A DNA stretch of 12,502 nucleotides from Chloroflexota bacterium (GTDB lineage: Bacteria > Chloroflexota > Anaerolineae > Thermoflexales > Thermoflexaceae). Shown piece after piece: positions 6,339 to 11,899 of this stretch; positions within the stretch are counted from its first letter, which is position 1; the number at the start of each line of letters is the position of its first letter. Where the stretch lies: positions 1 through 12,502 of the forward strand of contig JAUQQB010000044.1 of assembly GCA_030550075.1 (NCBI GenBank). The letters run 5' to 3'. The position numbers and the translations under genes are program-made. The notes beneath the pieces are model-generated. The model saw only the letters and a list, made by a program, of their open reading frames with translations, made no database searches and was not told where the DNA came from.

Positions 6339-6403
6339 CAGCCCCTTTATCCGGGAGTTTTCGAGGGGGGCTGCCTTACCTCTTCCCGGGTCGTTTTGCA
6401 GCC
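6339..6403 (+). promoter_or_regulatory. Possible mutually exclusive hairpins in rpoA leader
   Basis: CAGCCCC (6339-6345) can pair with GGGGCTG (6367-6373). The overlapping GGCTGC (6369-6374) can instead pair with GCAGCC (6398-6403). The two stems share bases 6369-6373 and cannot both form, the layout of a conformational switch. The stems are short, no T-run follows, and chance is a real possibility in GC-rich DNA. Confidence 0.25.
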
Positions 6404-6557
6404 TAGGAGGGGGAATCGAAAGGAGAAAGACAGGTCCTGAATACAGGGCGCAGATCGCCAAGGCAGCAATCGAGCAGAAAAGAGTTCGGGTGGTAGGGAT
6501 GTGTGTTGCTGCGCTTGGCTGTGCTCCTGGATCTCTGTGTGGACCAGTTCAATCGGC

Positions 6558-6573
6558 AAAGGAGGCTTTTGTG
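6558..6573 (+). promoter_or_regulatory. Ribosome-binding site fixing the rpoA GTG start
   Basis: AAAGGAGG (6558-6565) lies five bases before GTG 6571-6573. The frame is open upstream as far as TTG 6310, but those 87 codons do not resemble RpoA. RpoA homology starts within a few residues of this GTG. Confidence 0.85.
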
Positions 6574-7551
6574 GCTGGTGTAGCGCTGGTTCTGCCGAAG
6601 GTGGAGGCTGAAATCCTTACACAGTCGTATGGGCGCTTTATCATCAGCCCGCTGGAGCCGGGCTATGGGGTGACTATCGGGAATGCTCTCCGACGGGTGC
6701 TGTTGAGCTCATTGCCGGGCGCCGCGGTCACCAGCATTCGGATCACCGATGTGCCCCATGAGTATTCAACGATCCCTGGTGTTCGGGAGGATGTGATTCA
6801 GATCATTTTGAACATCAAGCAGCTTCGGCTGAAGCTTTATGGGGATGGCCCGGCTCGTCTACAGCTGGAGGTGGCTGGTGAGGGCGTGGTCACGGCGGCG
6901 GATATCCAGTGCCCGCCCGAAGTAGAAATCGTGAACCCGGACCTCTATCTATTCACCGTGGATGATGATCGGACCCATATGGAGATCGAGATGACGGTAG
7001 AGCGCGGGCGAGGATATTCGCCAGCCGAAGATCGAGGCCGTTTGCCTATTGGGGAGATCCCCGTGGATGCGATCTTCAGCCCAATCCGGCGCTGTGCCTT
7101 TGAGATCGACCGGGCCCGCGTGGGGCAGCGAACCACATATGATCGGCTGGTGATGGAGATCTGGACGGATGGAACGATGGGGCCGAAAGACGCCCTGATC
7201 GAAGCGGCACGGTTGTTGATGCAGCACTTCTCTCTGATCTCTGAGTTTGTGGGGCCTGAAGAGGTGGAAGCACCACCACAGCCGGTGCGGGAGATGATCC
7301 CGCCTCAGGCTTATGAGACATCCTTGGAGAACCTGGAGCTGAGTGCACGGGTAATCAACCCGCTCCGGCGGGCTGGCATTACCACAGTGGGTCAGGTCCT
7401 GGAGCTGTTCTATCGGGGAGAGGAGGCATTGCTCTCCGTTCGCAATTTTGGGGCCAAGTCCCTTGAGGAATTGAAGGAACGTCTGATCGAGCGGGGCTTT
7501 GTGAGGCCTGAGGATCTGCCGCAGCCAGCGGAGGAGACGGAGGAGGCTTGA
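6571..7551 (+). CDS. rpoA: DNA-directed RNA polymerase alpha subunit
   Basis: Alpha dimerises to nucleate the RNA polymerase core. Its C-terminal domain contacts upstream promoter DNA and activators. From GTG 6571 the product is 326 residues, normal for bacteria. The N-terminal domain (about 1-228) contains YGRFIISPLEPGYGVTIGNA and RRVLLSSLPGAAV (41-53), where the beta and beta-prime assembly residues lie. A linker rich in Pro and Glu (229-250) leads to the C-terminal domain (about 251-312), with LENLELSARVINPLRRAGI and RNFGAKSLEELKERL. The residues equivalent to E. coli Arg265 and Asn268 are Arg260 and Asn263; Gly294, Lys296 and Ser297 match the other DNA-contact positions. The stop lies three bases before the rplQ ATG, so the two are probably coupled. 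Confidence 0.98.
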   Translation: MAGVALVLPKVEAEILTQSYGRFIISPLEPGYGVTIGNALRRVLLSSLPGAAVTSIRITDVPHEYSTIPGVREDVIQIILNIKQLRLKLYGDGPARLQLEVAGEGVVTAADIQCPPEVEIVNPDLYLFTVDDDRTHMEIEMTVERGRGYSPAEDRGRLPIGEIPVDAIFSPIRRCAFEIDRARVGQRTTYDRLVMEIWTDGTMGPKDALIEAARLLMQHFSLISEFVGPEEVEAPPQPVREMIPPQAYETSLENLELSARVINPLRRAGITTVGQVLELFYRGEEALLSVRNFGAKSLEELKERLIERGFVRPEDLPQPAEETEEA

Positions 7552-7554
7552 CCC

Positions 7555-7929
7555 ATGCGTCATCGAGTTGCCGGGAAGACATTGAGCCGAGATAAAGACC
7601 ATCGGGAAGCCCTGGCCCGGAATCTGGCCACCCAACTCTTTCTGTATGGGGCGATCGAAACCACAGAGGCCAAGGCGGAGTTCGTCCAAGCTTACGCGGA
7701 GAAGTTGATCACCTTAGCCAAACGAGCGCTGGAGGATCCTTCGAAGCGGGTGGCTGCTCGGCGGTTGGCGGCGGCTCGCCTTTATGGCCGCGAGGTGATC
7801 AGGAAGCTTTTCGATGAGATCGCGCCGCGCTACAAGGACCGAAATGGGGGATACACCCGGATTTATAAGCTTGGATTCCGCCGGGGGGATGCGGCGCCGA
7901 TGGCGCGTCTGGAGCTGGTTCAGGAGTAG
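7555..7929 (+). CDS. rplQ: 50S ribosomal protein L17
   Basis: L17 is a large-subunit protein near the peptide exit region. The 124-residue product begins MRHRVAGKTLSRDKDHREAL, the standard L17 opening, continues with the NLATQLFLYGAIETTEAKA block, and ends with NGGYTRIYKLGFRRGDAAPM and ARLELV, the canonical C-terminal core. Length is typical. ATG 7555 is preceded by AGGAGG (7541-7546), which lies inside the last codons of rpoA, so translation of the two is likely coupled. It closes the alpha operon; a 420-bp gap follows before truA. Confidence 0.98.
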   Translation: MRHRVAGKTLSRDKDHREALARNLATQLFLYGAIETTEAKAEFVQAYAEKLITLAKRALEDPSKRVAARRLAAARLYGREVIRKLFDEIAPRYKDRNGGYTRIYKLGFRRGDAAPMARLELVQE

Positions 7930-8062
7930 CCTGGGGCCTTTGGGATCCTGGAGAGGGATGCTCCCGCTTTCCACAATCGGGACCACCTCATCCCTGTCTG
8001 TTCAGGACATAGGCCCTGACAGATACCTGGTTTCGATCCGCAAATCGCGAGGGGGTCTGATC

Positions 8063-8087
8063 AAGGGGCGTTAAGGGCAGGCCCCTT
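8063..8087 (+). terminator. Weak terminator-like hairpin after rplQ
   Basis: AAGGGGC (8063-8069) pairs exactly with GCCCCTT (8081-8087) across an 11-base loop, followed by CTGTCATTTG. The T content after the stem is low, so termination here is a guess based on position at the end of the alpha operon. Confidence 0.3.
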
Positions 8088-8166
8088 CTGTCATTTGAGG
8101 GTATATATGCATATCGCCATTAAATCCCGAATGACCCGCCCCTGCAACTCATTCGACTCATTCCGG

Positions 8167-8206
8167 GGGGTGGGGCCGGGCGGGCCGCCGAAGGTGGCCC
8201 CGCCCC
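8167..8206. repeat. P-type inverted repeat (P5)
   Basis: GGGGTGGGGCC (8167-8177) pairs with GGCCCCGCCCC (8196-8206) with a single T-G wobble. The tip GCC-GAA-GGT (8187-8195) is the reverse complement, bar one base, of the GCC-TTC-GGC tip in P1. AAAA follows the right arm. Confidence 0.7.
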
Positions 8207-8289
8207 AAAATACCTGGGATGTAGGGGGCGCTATCGCTTCAATCTGTGACTGGCTGAAACCGGGTATCTGTCAGGCATGGGCCAGGATG

Positions 8290-8326
8290 TTTTGGGGCGG
8301 GCTGCCTTCAGCAGCCTATCCCAAAA
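8290..8326. repeat. P-type inverted repeat (P6) just upstream of truA
   Basis: TTTTGGG (8290-8296) pairs with CCCAAAA (8320-8326) and GGCTGC (8300-8305) pairs with GCAGCC (8311-8316), with a three-base internal loop and the tip CTTCA. It ends 23 bases before the truA ATG, close enough to influence translation start. T lies on the 5' side and A on the 3' side, the reverse of an intrinsic terminator. Confidence 0.75.
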
Positions 8327-8349
8327 AGCTTCCTGTGGCGTGACTCAGA

Positions 8350-9150
8350 ATGCGAATCTGGGCGGCCATCGCTTATGAAGGCACAGGGTATCGAGGGTTC
8401 CAGCGCCTGGCTCCTTCCTATGAACCGACCATCCAGGGCGTCCTGGAGGCGGCGCTCCATCGCCTGACCGGGGCCCCGGTTCGAGTGCGTGGAGCCGGTC
8501 GCACAGATGCTGGAGTCCATGCCTTAGGTCAGGTGATCGCTTTTGATATCTCCTGGCGGCATGCCCTGGAAGATCTACAACGGGCTCTGAATGCTCTCCT
8601 GCCGTTCGATATCGTGGTCTGGGCTCTGGGGGAGGCACCGTCGGATTTCCATCCGCGTCGGGAGGCTCAGACCCGTGTTTATCGCTATCTGATTTATAAC
8701 GAGCCCTGGCGGGATCCATTTGGACGCATGCTGGCATGGCATGTGCCATGGCCACTCGACGTTGAGTCGATGGGTCAGGCAGCCGCCCAATGGATCGGAC
8801 GTCATGATTTTGGGGCGTTTGGCCGTCCTCCCAGGGGGCAAAACACCGTGCGGGAGGTCCGAAGGACGGCCATTATGGCGGAAGGGAAGTGGGTGGCGTT
8901 TGAGATCGAGGCGGATGCGTTTCTCTACCATATGGTTCGCATCATGGCTGCAGTCCTGGTCGCCATCGGCCGGGGGGAGCGATCCCCGGAGGTGGCAGCT
9001 GTTTATCTGAGGCGCCCGGATGCCTATCCGGCCCATGCCCCCGCCCCGCCCTATGGTCTGTATTTTGTGGGGGCACGCTATGGTCGGATCTCCATCCCGC
9101 CGCCGCCTCAGTTCTTGATCGGTAGTCTTCAAGCTCTAAAAAACCGGTAG
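8350..9150 (+). CDS. truA: tRNA pseudouridine(38-40) synthase
   Basis: TruA converts uridines 38-40 of the tRNA anticodon stem-loop to pseudouridine. The 266-residue product has the family hallmarks: YEGTGYRGFQ near the N-terminus, the catalytic motif GAGRTDAGVHALGQ with nucleophile Asp53, the conserved RVYRY (109-113) whose tyrosine stacks in the active site, and FLYHMVRIM (191-199) with the conserved arginine. Length is typical. ATG 8350 has no obvious Shine-Dalgarno sequence but is the first start at the family N-terminus; a strong hairpin ends 23 bases upstream. truA between rplQ and rplM-rpsI is a common arrangement in Firmicutes and other bacteria. No irregularity was seen in the protein. 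Confidence 0.97.
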   Translation: MRIWAAIAYEGTGYRGFQRLAPSYEPTIQGVLEAALHRLTGAPVRVRGAGRTDAGVHALGQVIAFDISWRHALEDLQRALNALLPFDIVVWALGEAPSDFHPRREAQTRVYRYLIYNEPWRDPFGRMLAWHVPWPLDVESMGQAAAQWIGRHDFGAFGRPPRGQNTVREVRRTAIMAEGKWVAFEIEADAFLYHMVRIMAAVLVAIGRGERSPEVAAVYLRRPDAYPAHAPAPPYGLYFVGARYGRISIPPPPQFLIGSLQALKNR

Positions 9151-9244
9151 ACTTCTTCTTTATCAAATCCCAGGCTGAGATAGAGGGGTGAAGGGCTTCA
9201 TTGCATGACGGATCCTCTCATCTTTGGCCTGAATCTCTTTCTGT

Positions 9245-9364
9245 ATGGGGGACAGCACACCTTCTCTGGACCTGCTGCTGGAAGAGCTGTGGGAGGAGAA
9301 GAGGATCGTTTTCCAGGGGTATGCCAGGGGGTTGAAGGCCCACGGCCTAGCCTTAAAACCATGA
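9245..9364 (+). CDS. Possible small protein of 39 residues (unrecognised)
   Basis: An ATG frame between truA and rplM encodes 39 residues, starting MGDSTPSLDLLLEELWEEKR and ending GLKAHGLALKP. It looks coding-like: G or C occupies about three quarters of third positions, and Leu, Glu and Lys are arranged as a probable amphipathic helix followed by a basic stretch. Against it, there is no Shine-Dalgarno sequence, and an overlapping frame from ATG 9205 is also open. Its TGA overlaps an ATG (ATGA at 9361-9364) opening a nine-codon frame that ends across the rplM start, so translation could be coupled into rplM. I do not recognise any family and assign no function. It may be chance. Confidence 0.35.
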   Translation: MGDSTPSLDLLLEELWEEKRIVFQGYARGLKAHGLALKP

Positions 9365-9371
9365 TCATCAT

Positions 9372-9389
9372 GGGAGGGAGAGCACCGTG
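9372..9389 (+). promoter_or_regulatory. Ribosome-binding site fixing the rplM GTG start
   Basis: GGGAGGG (9372-9378) lies eight bases before GTG 9387-9389. The next codons read KTYVTKP, matching the usual L13 start MKTF.AKP, so GTG is the initiator. Confidence 0.8.
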
Positions 9390-9815
9390 AAGACCTATGT
9401 CACCAAGCCGGCCGATATTCGGGCGGAGTGGTGGATTGTAGATGCGACCAATCAGAACCTGGGGCGGCTGGCCAGCCGGATCGCCCAGATCCTTCGTGGC
9501 AAGCATAAGCCATCCTTTGATCCCTCGCAGGATTGCGGGGATTATGTGATTGTGATCAACGCCGCGAAGATGGCAATTCACCCTCGCCATCTGGAGCAGA
9601 AGGTTTACTACCGTTATAGCGGATACCCGGGTGGCCTGAGGGAGATCCCGCTCCGCCGGATGTTGCAGACCCATCCAGAACGAGTAATCCAGAAGGCGGT
9701 GTGGGGAATGTTGCCGAAGAACCGCCTGGGGCGGCATATATTGAAGAAACTGAAGGTCTACCCCGGGCCGGAGCATCCGCATCAGGCTCAACAGCCCAAA
9801 CCACTTACACTGTAG
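9387..9815 (+). CDS. rplM: 50S ribosomal protein L13
   Basis: L13 is an early-assembling protein of the large subunit that binds 23S rRNA. From GTG 9387 the product is 142 residues, normal length. It has WWIVDATNQNLGRLAS (15-30), LRGKHKPSF, CGDYVIVINAAK, KVYYRYSGYPGGLRE, then the signature KAVWGMLPKNRLGR and KKLKVYPGPEHPHQAQQP near the C-terminus. The stop codon TAG 9813-9815 lies within the foot of a small hairpin. It pairs with rpsI downstream as the usual L13-S9 unit, here with a larger than usual 168-bp spacer. Confidence 0.98.
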   Translation: MKTYVTKPADIRAEWWIVDATNQNLGRLASRIAQILRGKHKPSFDPSQDCGDYVIVINAAKMAIHPRHLEQKVYYRYSGYPGGLREIPLRRMLQTHPERVIQKAVWGMLPKNRLGRHILKKLKVYPGPEHPHQAQQPKPLTL

Positions 9816-9834
9816 GCGTATCCGGTTTACGCCT
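9814..9834 (+). terminator. Hairpin overlapping the rplM stop codon
   Basis: AGGCGTA (9814-9820) is exactly complementary to TACGCCT (9828-9834), with the loop TCCGGTT. The downstream TCAGATTTTGAGTTTGG is moderately T-rich. It could be a weak terminator or an RNA 3'-end block between rplM and rpsI. Confidence 0.4.
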
Positions 9835-9905
9835 TCAGATTTTGAGTTTGGCGTATAGCGCGATGCGCGGCCTCTCCTCGTGGGAGAGAGCAAGGGTAAA
9901 TTGGC

Positions 9906-9939
9906 GGTGGGACGGGCGGCGAAAGTTGCCTGCCCCACC
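9906..9939. repeat. GAAA-capped hairpin (P7) in rplM-rpsI spacer
   Basis: GGTGGG (9906-9911) pairs with CCCACC (9934-9939). After one A-C mismatch the stem continues with eight more pairs, three of them G-T, closing a GAAA tetraloop (9921-9924). The RNA form would be stable; G-T pairs favour an RNA rather than a DNA role. It ends 44 bases before rpsI. Confidence 0.6.
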
Positions 9940-9983
9940 ATTCCTAAATCCCAAGCCAGCAATATGGAGGGAAAGGAGCACCT

Positions 9984-10418
9984 ATGGCGGCTGTTGTGGA
10001 AGGGATCACCTTTGAGGCTTTTAAAAGCCGTCCTTATGTCGAGGGTGTAGGTCGACGTAAACGGGCTGTTGCCCGTGTCCGGTTATATACGGGTGGGAAT
10101 GGGATTTTCATTGTAAATAACAAGCCGGTGCAGGATTACTTTGCCCGGGAGCAGGATCTCCACCATCTATTCGAGCCGCTCCGTTTGACCGGGATGGAAG
10201 GGAAGCTGGATATCACCGTGAAAGTGGAAGGGGGCGGCCTCACGGGCCAGGCCGGCGCGGTTCGCCTGGGACTGGCCCGCGCGCTGCTTCTGGTGGATCC
10301 GGGTTTACGTGCCCTGCTTAAACAGCATGGCATGCTGGCCCGCGATCCGCGCGAGAAGGAGCGCAAGAAGCCCGGACTCCGGGGTGCCCGTAAGGCGCCT
10401 CAGTCGCCCAAGCGCTGA
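9984..10418 (+). CDS. rpsI: 30S ribosomal protein S9
   Basis: S9 is a small-subunit head protein whose C-terminal tail touches the P-site tRNA anticodon loop. The product is 144 residues, with a short N-terminal extension relative to the typical 130. The family core is clear: GVGRRKRAVARVRLYTG (about 21-37), VNNKPVQDYF, GGGLTGQAGAVRLGLARAL, and the basic tail ending KKPGLRGARKAPQSPKR with the invariant terminal Lys-Arg. ATG 9984 follows AAAGGAG (9972-9978). It is the last recognised gene of the ribosomal cluster; a hairpin-filled intergenic region and a convergent gene follow. Confidence 0.98.
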   Translation: MAAVVEGITFEAFKSRPYVEGVGRRKRAVARVRLYTGGNGIFIVNNKPVQDYFAREQDLHHLFEPLRLTGMEGKLDITVKVEGGGLTGQAGAVRLGLARALLLVDPGLRALLKQHGMLARDPREKERKKPGLRGARKAPQSPKR

Positions 10419-10467
10419 AGGCCGCAGCCCCTCGACCCTGGGAAGAGGAAAGGAGCACGGCAGGAGG

Positions 10468-10512
10468 CTTTTGGGTTGGGAAGGTCGCCGAAGACAGCCC
10501 CCAACCCAAAAG
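10468..10512. repeat. P-type inverted repeat (P8)
   Basis: CTTTTGGGTTGGG (10468-10480) is exactly complementary to CCCAACCCAAAAG (10500-10512), 13 pairs. The 19-base loop contains GTC...GAC around GCCGAA, the reverse-strand form of the TTCGGC tip. Confidence 0.85.
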
Positions 10513-10559
10513 ATCCCGGCTCTTTAGGAACAGGAATTGCGCAGTTGACCTTCTCCTCC

Positions 10560-10612
10560 GGATTTTTGGGCTGGGCCAAGTACCTTCGGCGCCCGTCCCA
10601 GCCCAAAAATCC
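10560..10612. repeat. P-type inverted repeat (P9)
   Basis: GGATTTTTGGGCTGGG (10560-10575) is exactly complementary to CCCAGCCCAAAAATCC (10597-10612), 16 pairs, with a 21-base loop containing CCTTCGGC. The arms differ from P8 at one inner position, T-A in P8 and C-G here, so pairing is kept. Confidence 0.88.
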
Positions 10613-10675
10613 ACGTTCTCAACCCCTCCTGCACAGAGAGCAGCTGTGTAAGTCCCGGGGAATTTGCAAGGAGGA

Positions 10676-10718
10676 TCCCTCGGGGTTAGGCCGGGGCCTT
10701 CGGCCTAACCCCGAGGGA
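10676..10718. repeat. P-type inverted repeat (P10)
   Basis: TCCCTCGGGGTTAGGCC (10676-10692) is exactly complementary to 10702-10718, 17 pairs, with the loop GGGGCCTTC. The tip can also refold as GGCC-TTC-GGCC. It lies 37 bp beyond the stop of the minus-strand amidase gene. Confidence 0.88.
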
Positions 10719-10755
10719 AAAACGGACACAACAAGCACTTTGTCCGGGGTCCGAT

Positions 10756-11607
10756 TTAAGGGTTCAGGATCCGCTGAAGCTCGCGAAGGACCAGGGCTGG
10801 CCGTTCGTCTCGCAAAAGCGGCAATCGAATTCGGGTCCGCCGGATTTGATCCAGATCGATGGAGGCAAGGATCAGCGCCTCATCGAAATAAGGGCCCTGC
10901 ACGACCAGATCCCCATTTGGATCGAAGATGGTTGATCCTCCCCAGAAATTCTGCCCATCCTCAAATCCGGCGCGGTTCACATGGATGACAAACACGGTAA
11001 AAAGGCTTGCATAAGCCTGGTTCACCAGCTCGACCCATCGCGCGCTGCCCAACTTCCCGGGGATCCCCAATCCTCGTCCCGGGCTCGCCGAGGTGAAAAT
11101 CAGCACCTCGGCCCCATCCAGCCACAGGAGATAAGGCGGGCTGATATGCCAGAAGTCCTCACAGATCAATAATCCGAAGCGCCCGAAGCGGGTGTCGAAA
11201 GCCCGAACCTGATCTCCTGGAGCCATATCCCGACCCTCGTCGAACATCCCGTAGGTCGGAAGATATACCTTGCGATGCCGATGGACCAAGCGCCCCCCGG
11301 ATAGATAAGCGCCCGCAGTGTAATAACGCCCCCTTTCATCGATCTCCACAAACCCGATGACCAGATCGGCCCGCAAGCTCGCTTCCAATAAAGGCTGGAG
11401 AATGGGATGGTCCGGTTCAGGACGGATGGCCACTTCGTATGTCAGGTCCTGAAGCACATACCCGGTAAGGGAAAGCTCAGGAAACACGATCAAATCAGCG
11501 CCCCGCCCCATCGCATCCTCGATGACCTCCAGATGTTTGCGGAGGTTGGTTTCCAGATCACCCAGCGTCGGATAAATCTGGGCCAGACCGATTTTCATCG
11601 TCTTCAT
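10756..11607 (-). CDS. Nitrilase-superfamily amidase resembling the NAD-synthetase glutaminase domain
   Basis: This is a carbon-nitrogen hydrolase of 283 residues, one complete nitrilase domain. The catalytic residues are Glu44 (VFPELSLTGY), Lys113 (HRKVYLPTYG) and Cys149 (LLICEDFW), with the supporting Glu124. The segment KVYLPTYGMFDEGR closely resembles the same region in the N-terminal glutaminase domain of glutamine-dependent NAD synthetase, but no synthetase domain follows before the stop. It may supply ammonia to a separately encoded partner or be an independent amidase; the substrate cannot be told from sequence. ATG 11607 follows GGAGG (11615-11619); the frame stays open farther upstream, but that part has no family similarity. 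It converges on rpsI and diverges from the solute-binding lipoprotein gene. No other NAD gene is in the window. Confidence 0.9.
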   Translation of the reverse strand: MKTMKIGLAQIYPTLGDLETNLRKHLEVIEDAMGRGADLIVFPELSLTGYVLQDLTYEVAIRPEPDHPILQPLLEASLRADLVIGFVEIDERGRYYTAGAYLSGGRLVHRHRKVYLPTYGMFDEGRDMAPGDQVRAFDTRFGRFGLLICEDFWHISPPYLLWLDGAEVLIFTSASPGRGLGIPGKLGSARWVELVNQAYASLFTVFVIHVNRAGFEDGQNFWGGSTIFDPNGDLVVQGPYFDEALILASIDLDQIRRTRIRLPLLRDERPALVLRELQRILNP

Positions 11608-11673
11608 TCGGGAACCTCCGGGTGCCAGACTCTGGATGAGCCGGATACATGATGTCTTTCTCTCAGCCTCTAT

Positions 11674-11711
11674 CCTCTCCTTCACAGCCCCTGGGCTGCG
11701 GCGAGGAGAGG
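11674..11711. repeat. Q-type hairpin (Q5) in amidase 5' region
   Basis: CCTCTCCT (11674-11681) is exactly complementary to AGGAGAGG (11704-11711). The inner CAGCC (11685-11689) pairs with GGCTG (11694-11698) around CCTG. The same architecture as Q1 and Q4 occurs here far from the ribosomal genes and without a P partner. Confidence 0.7.
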
Positions 11712-11750
11712 GGGAATTATGCAACGCCCCCTGGCGGGACAGGCTGAAAG

Positions 11751-11778
11751 TTGCGTTACGGGTTTTGTGAAATAATAA
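11751..11778 (+). promoter_or_regulatory. Possible promoter for the lipoprotein gene
   Basis: TTGCGT (11751-11756) could be a -35 box. AATAAT (11771-11776, 5 of 6 match to TATAAT) or the overlapping TAATAA (11773-11778, spacer 16) could be the -10 box. The better hexamer has a 14-bp spacer and the better spacer has a poor hexamer, so the call is weak. It lies 120 bp before the ATG. Confidence 0.35.
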
Positions 11779-11827
11779 CCTGAAAGGAAGGCCAACCGCC
11801 AGAGGCGGGCGGAAGGATCTATCCGGT

Positions 11828-11849
11828 TGTGAATGGGATGTGAATGGGA
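11828..11849. repeat. Perfect 11-bp tandem repeat, possible operator
   Basis: TGTGAATGGGA occurs twice with no gap (11828-11838 and 11839-11849). The period equals about one DNA turn, so two copies would face the same side of the helix. It lies between the possible promoter and the lipoprotein start, a fitting place for a repressor site. No known operator was recognised. Confidence 0.5.
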
Positions 11850-11899
11850 GAAGAGGCAACCCGCTTTCGACACGCGAAAGGTTGAGGAGGATCCGAGCG

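Larger units (their letters stand above)
7930..8349. other. 420-bp gap rplQ-truA: hairpins, no gene recognised
   Basis: The gap has a stem at 7997-8023 (TCTGT-T-CAGG with CCTGACAGA), a stem at 8063-8087 (AAGGGGC with GCCCCTT), an AT-rich spot with the palindrome ATATGCATAT (8105-8114), and two P-type inverted repeats at 8167-8206 and 8290-8326. A frame open on the + strand (8095-8343) crosses both P elements and resembles nothing known. TTGAGG at 8095-8100 could be a -35 box for truA, but no good -10 box is spaced correctly. Confidence 0.65.
10419..10755. other. 337-bp convergent gap with three large inverted repeats
   Basis: This region lies between the ends of rpsI (+) and the amidase gene (-). 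It holds inverted repeats at 10468-10512, 10560-10612 and 10676-10718, each described separately. No gene was recognised. A frame open from 10476 to 10988 crosses the repeats and the amidase antisense and is not credible. Confidence 0.7.
11608..11899. other. 292-bp divergent regulatory region
   Basis: This is the shared upstream region of the minus-strand amidase gene and the plus-strand lipoprotein gene. It contains the amidase Shine-Dalgarno sequence (11615-11619), a Q-type hairpin (11674-11711), an AT-rich promoter-like segment (11751-11778), an 11-bp tandem repeat (11828-11849) and the lipoprotein Shine-Dalgarno sequence GAGGAGG (11884-11890). Confidence 0.6.

Noticed and set aside
6310..6570. 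87-codon upstream extension of rpoA
   Set aside because: The frame is open from TTG 6310, but the extension has no RpoA similarity, while GTG 6571 has a strong Shine-Dalgarno sequence and sits at the family start.
6949..7689. 246-codon minus-strand frame opposite rpoA and rplQ
   Set aside because: It is a shadow of two certain genes on the other strand with no domain.
8024..8050. GGTTTCGATCCGC resembling a tRNA T-arm
   Set aside because: No matching acceptor, D or anticodon arms could be placed around it.
9205..9390. 61-codon frame overlapping the candidate small gene upstream of rplM
   Set aside because: It has only a weak ribosome-binding site and a composition rich in Gly and Pro, without a coding look; the frame at 9245-9364 is the better candidate.
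10476..10988. 170-codon plus-strand frame after rpsI
   Set aside because: It starts inside an inverted repeat, crosses two more and ends antisense to the amidase gene.
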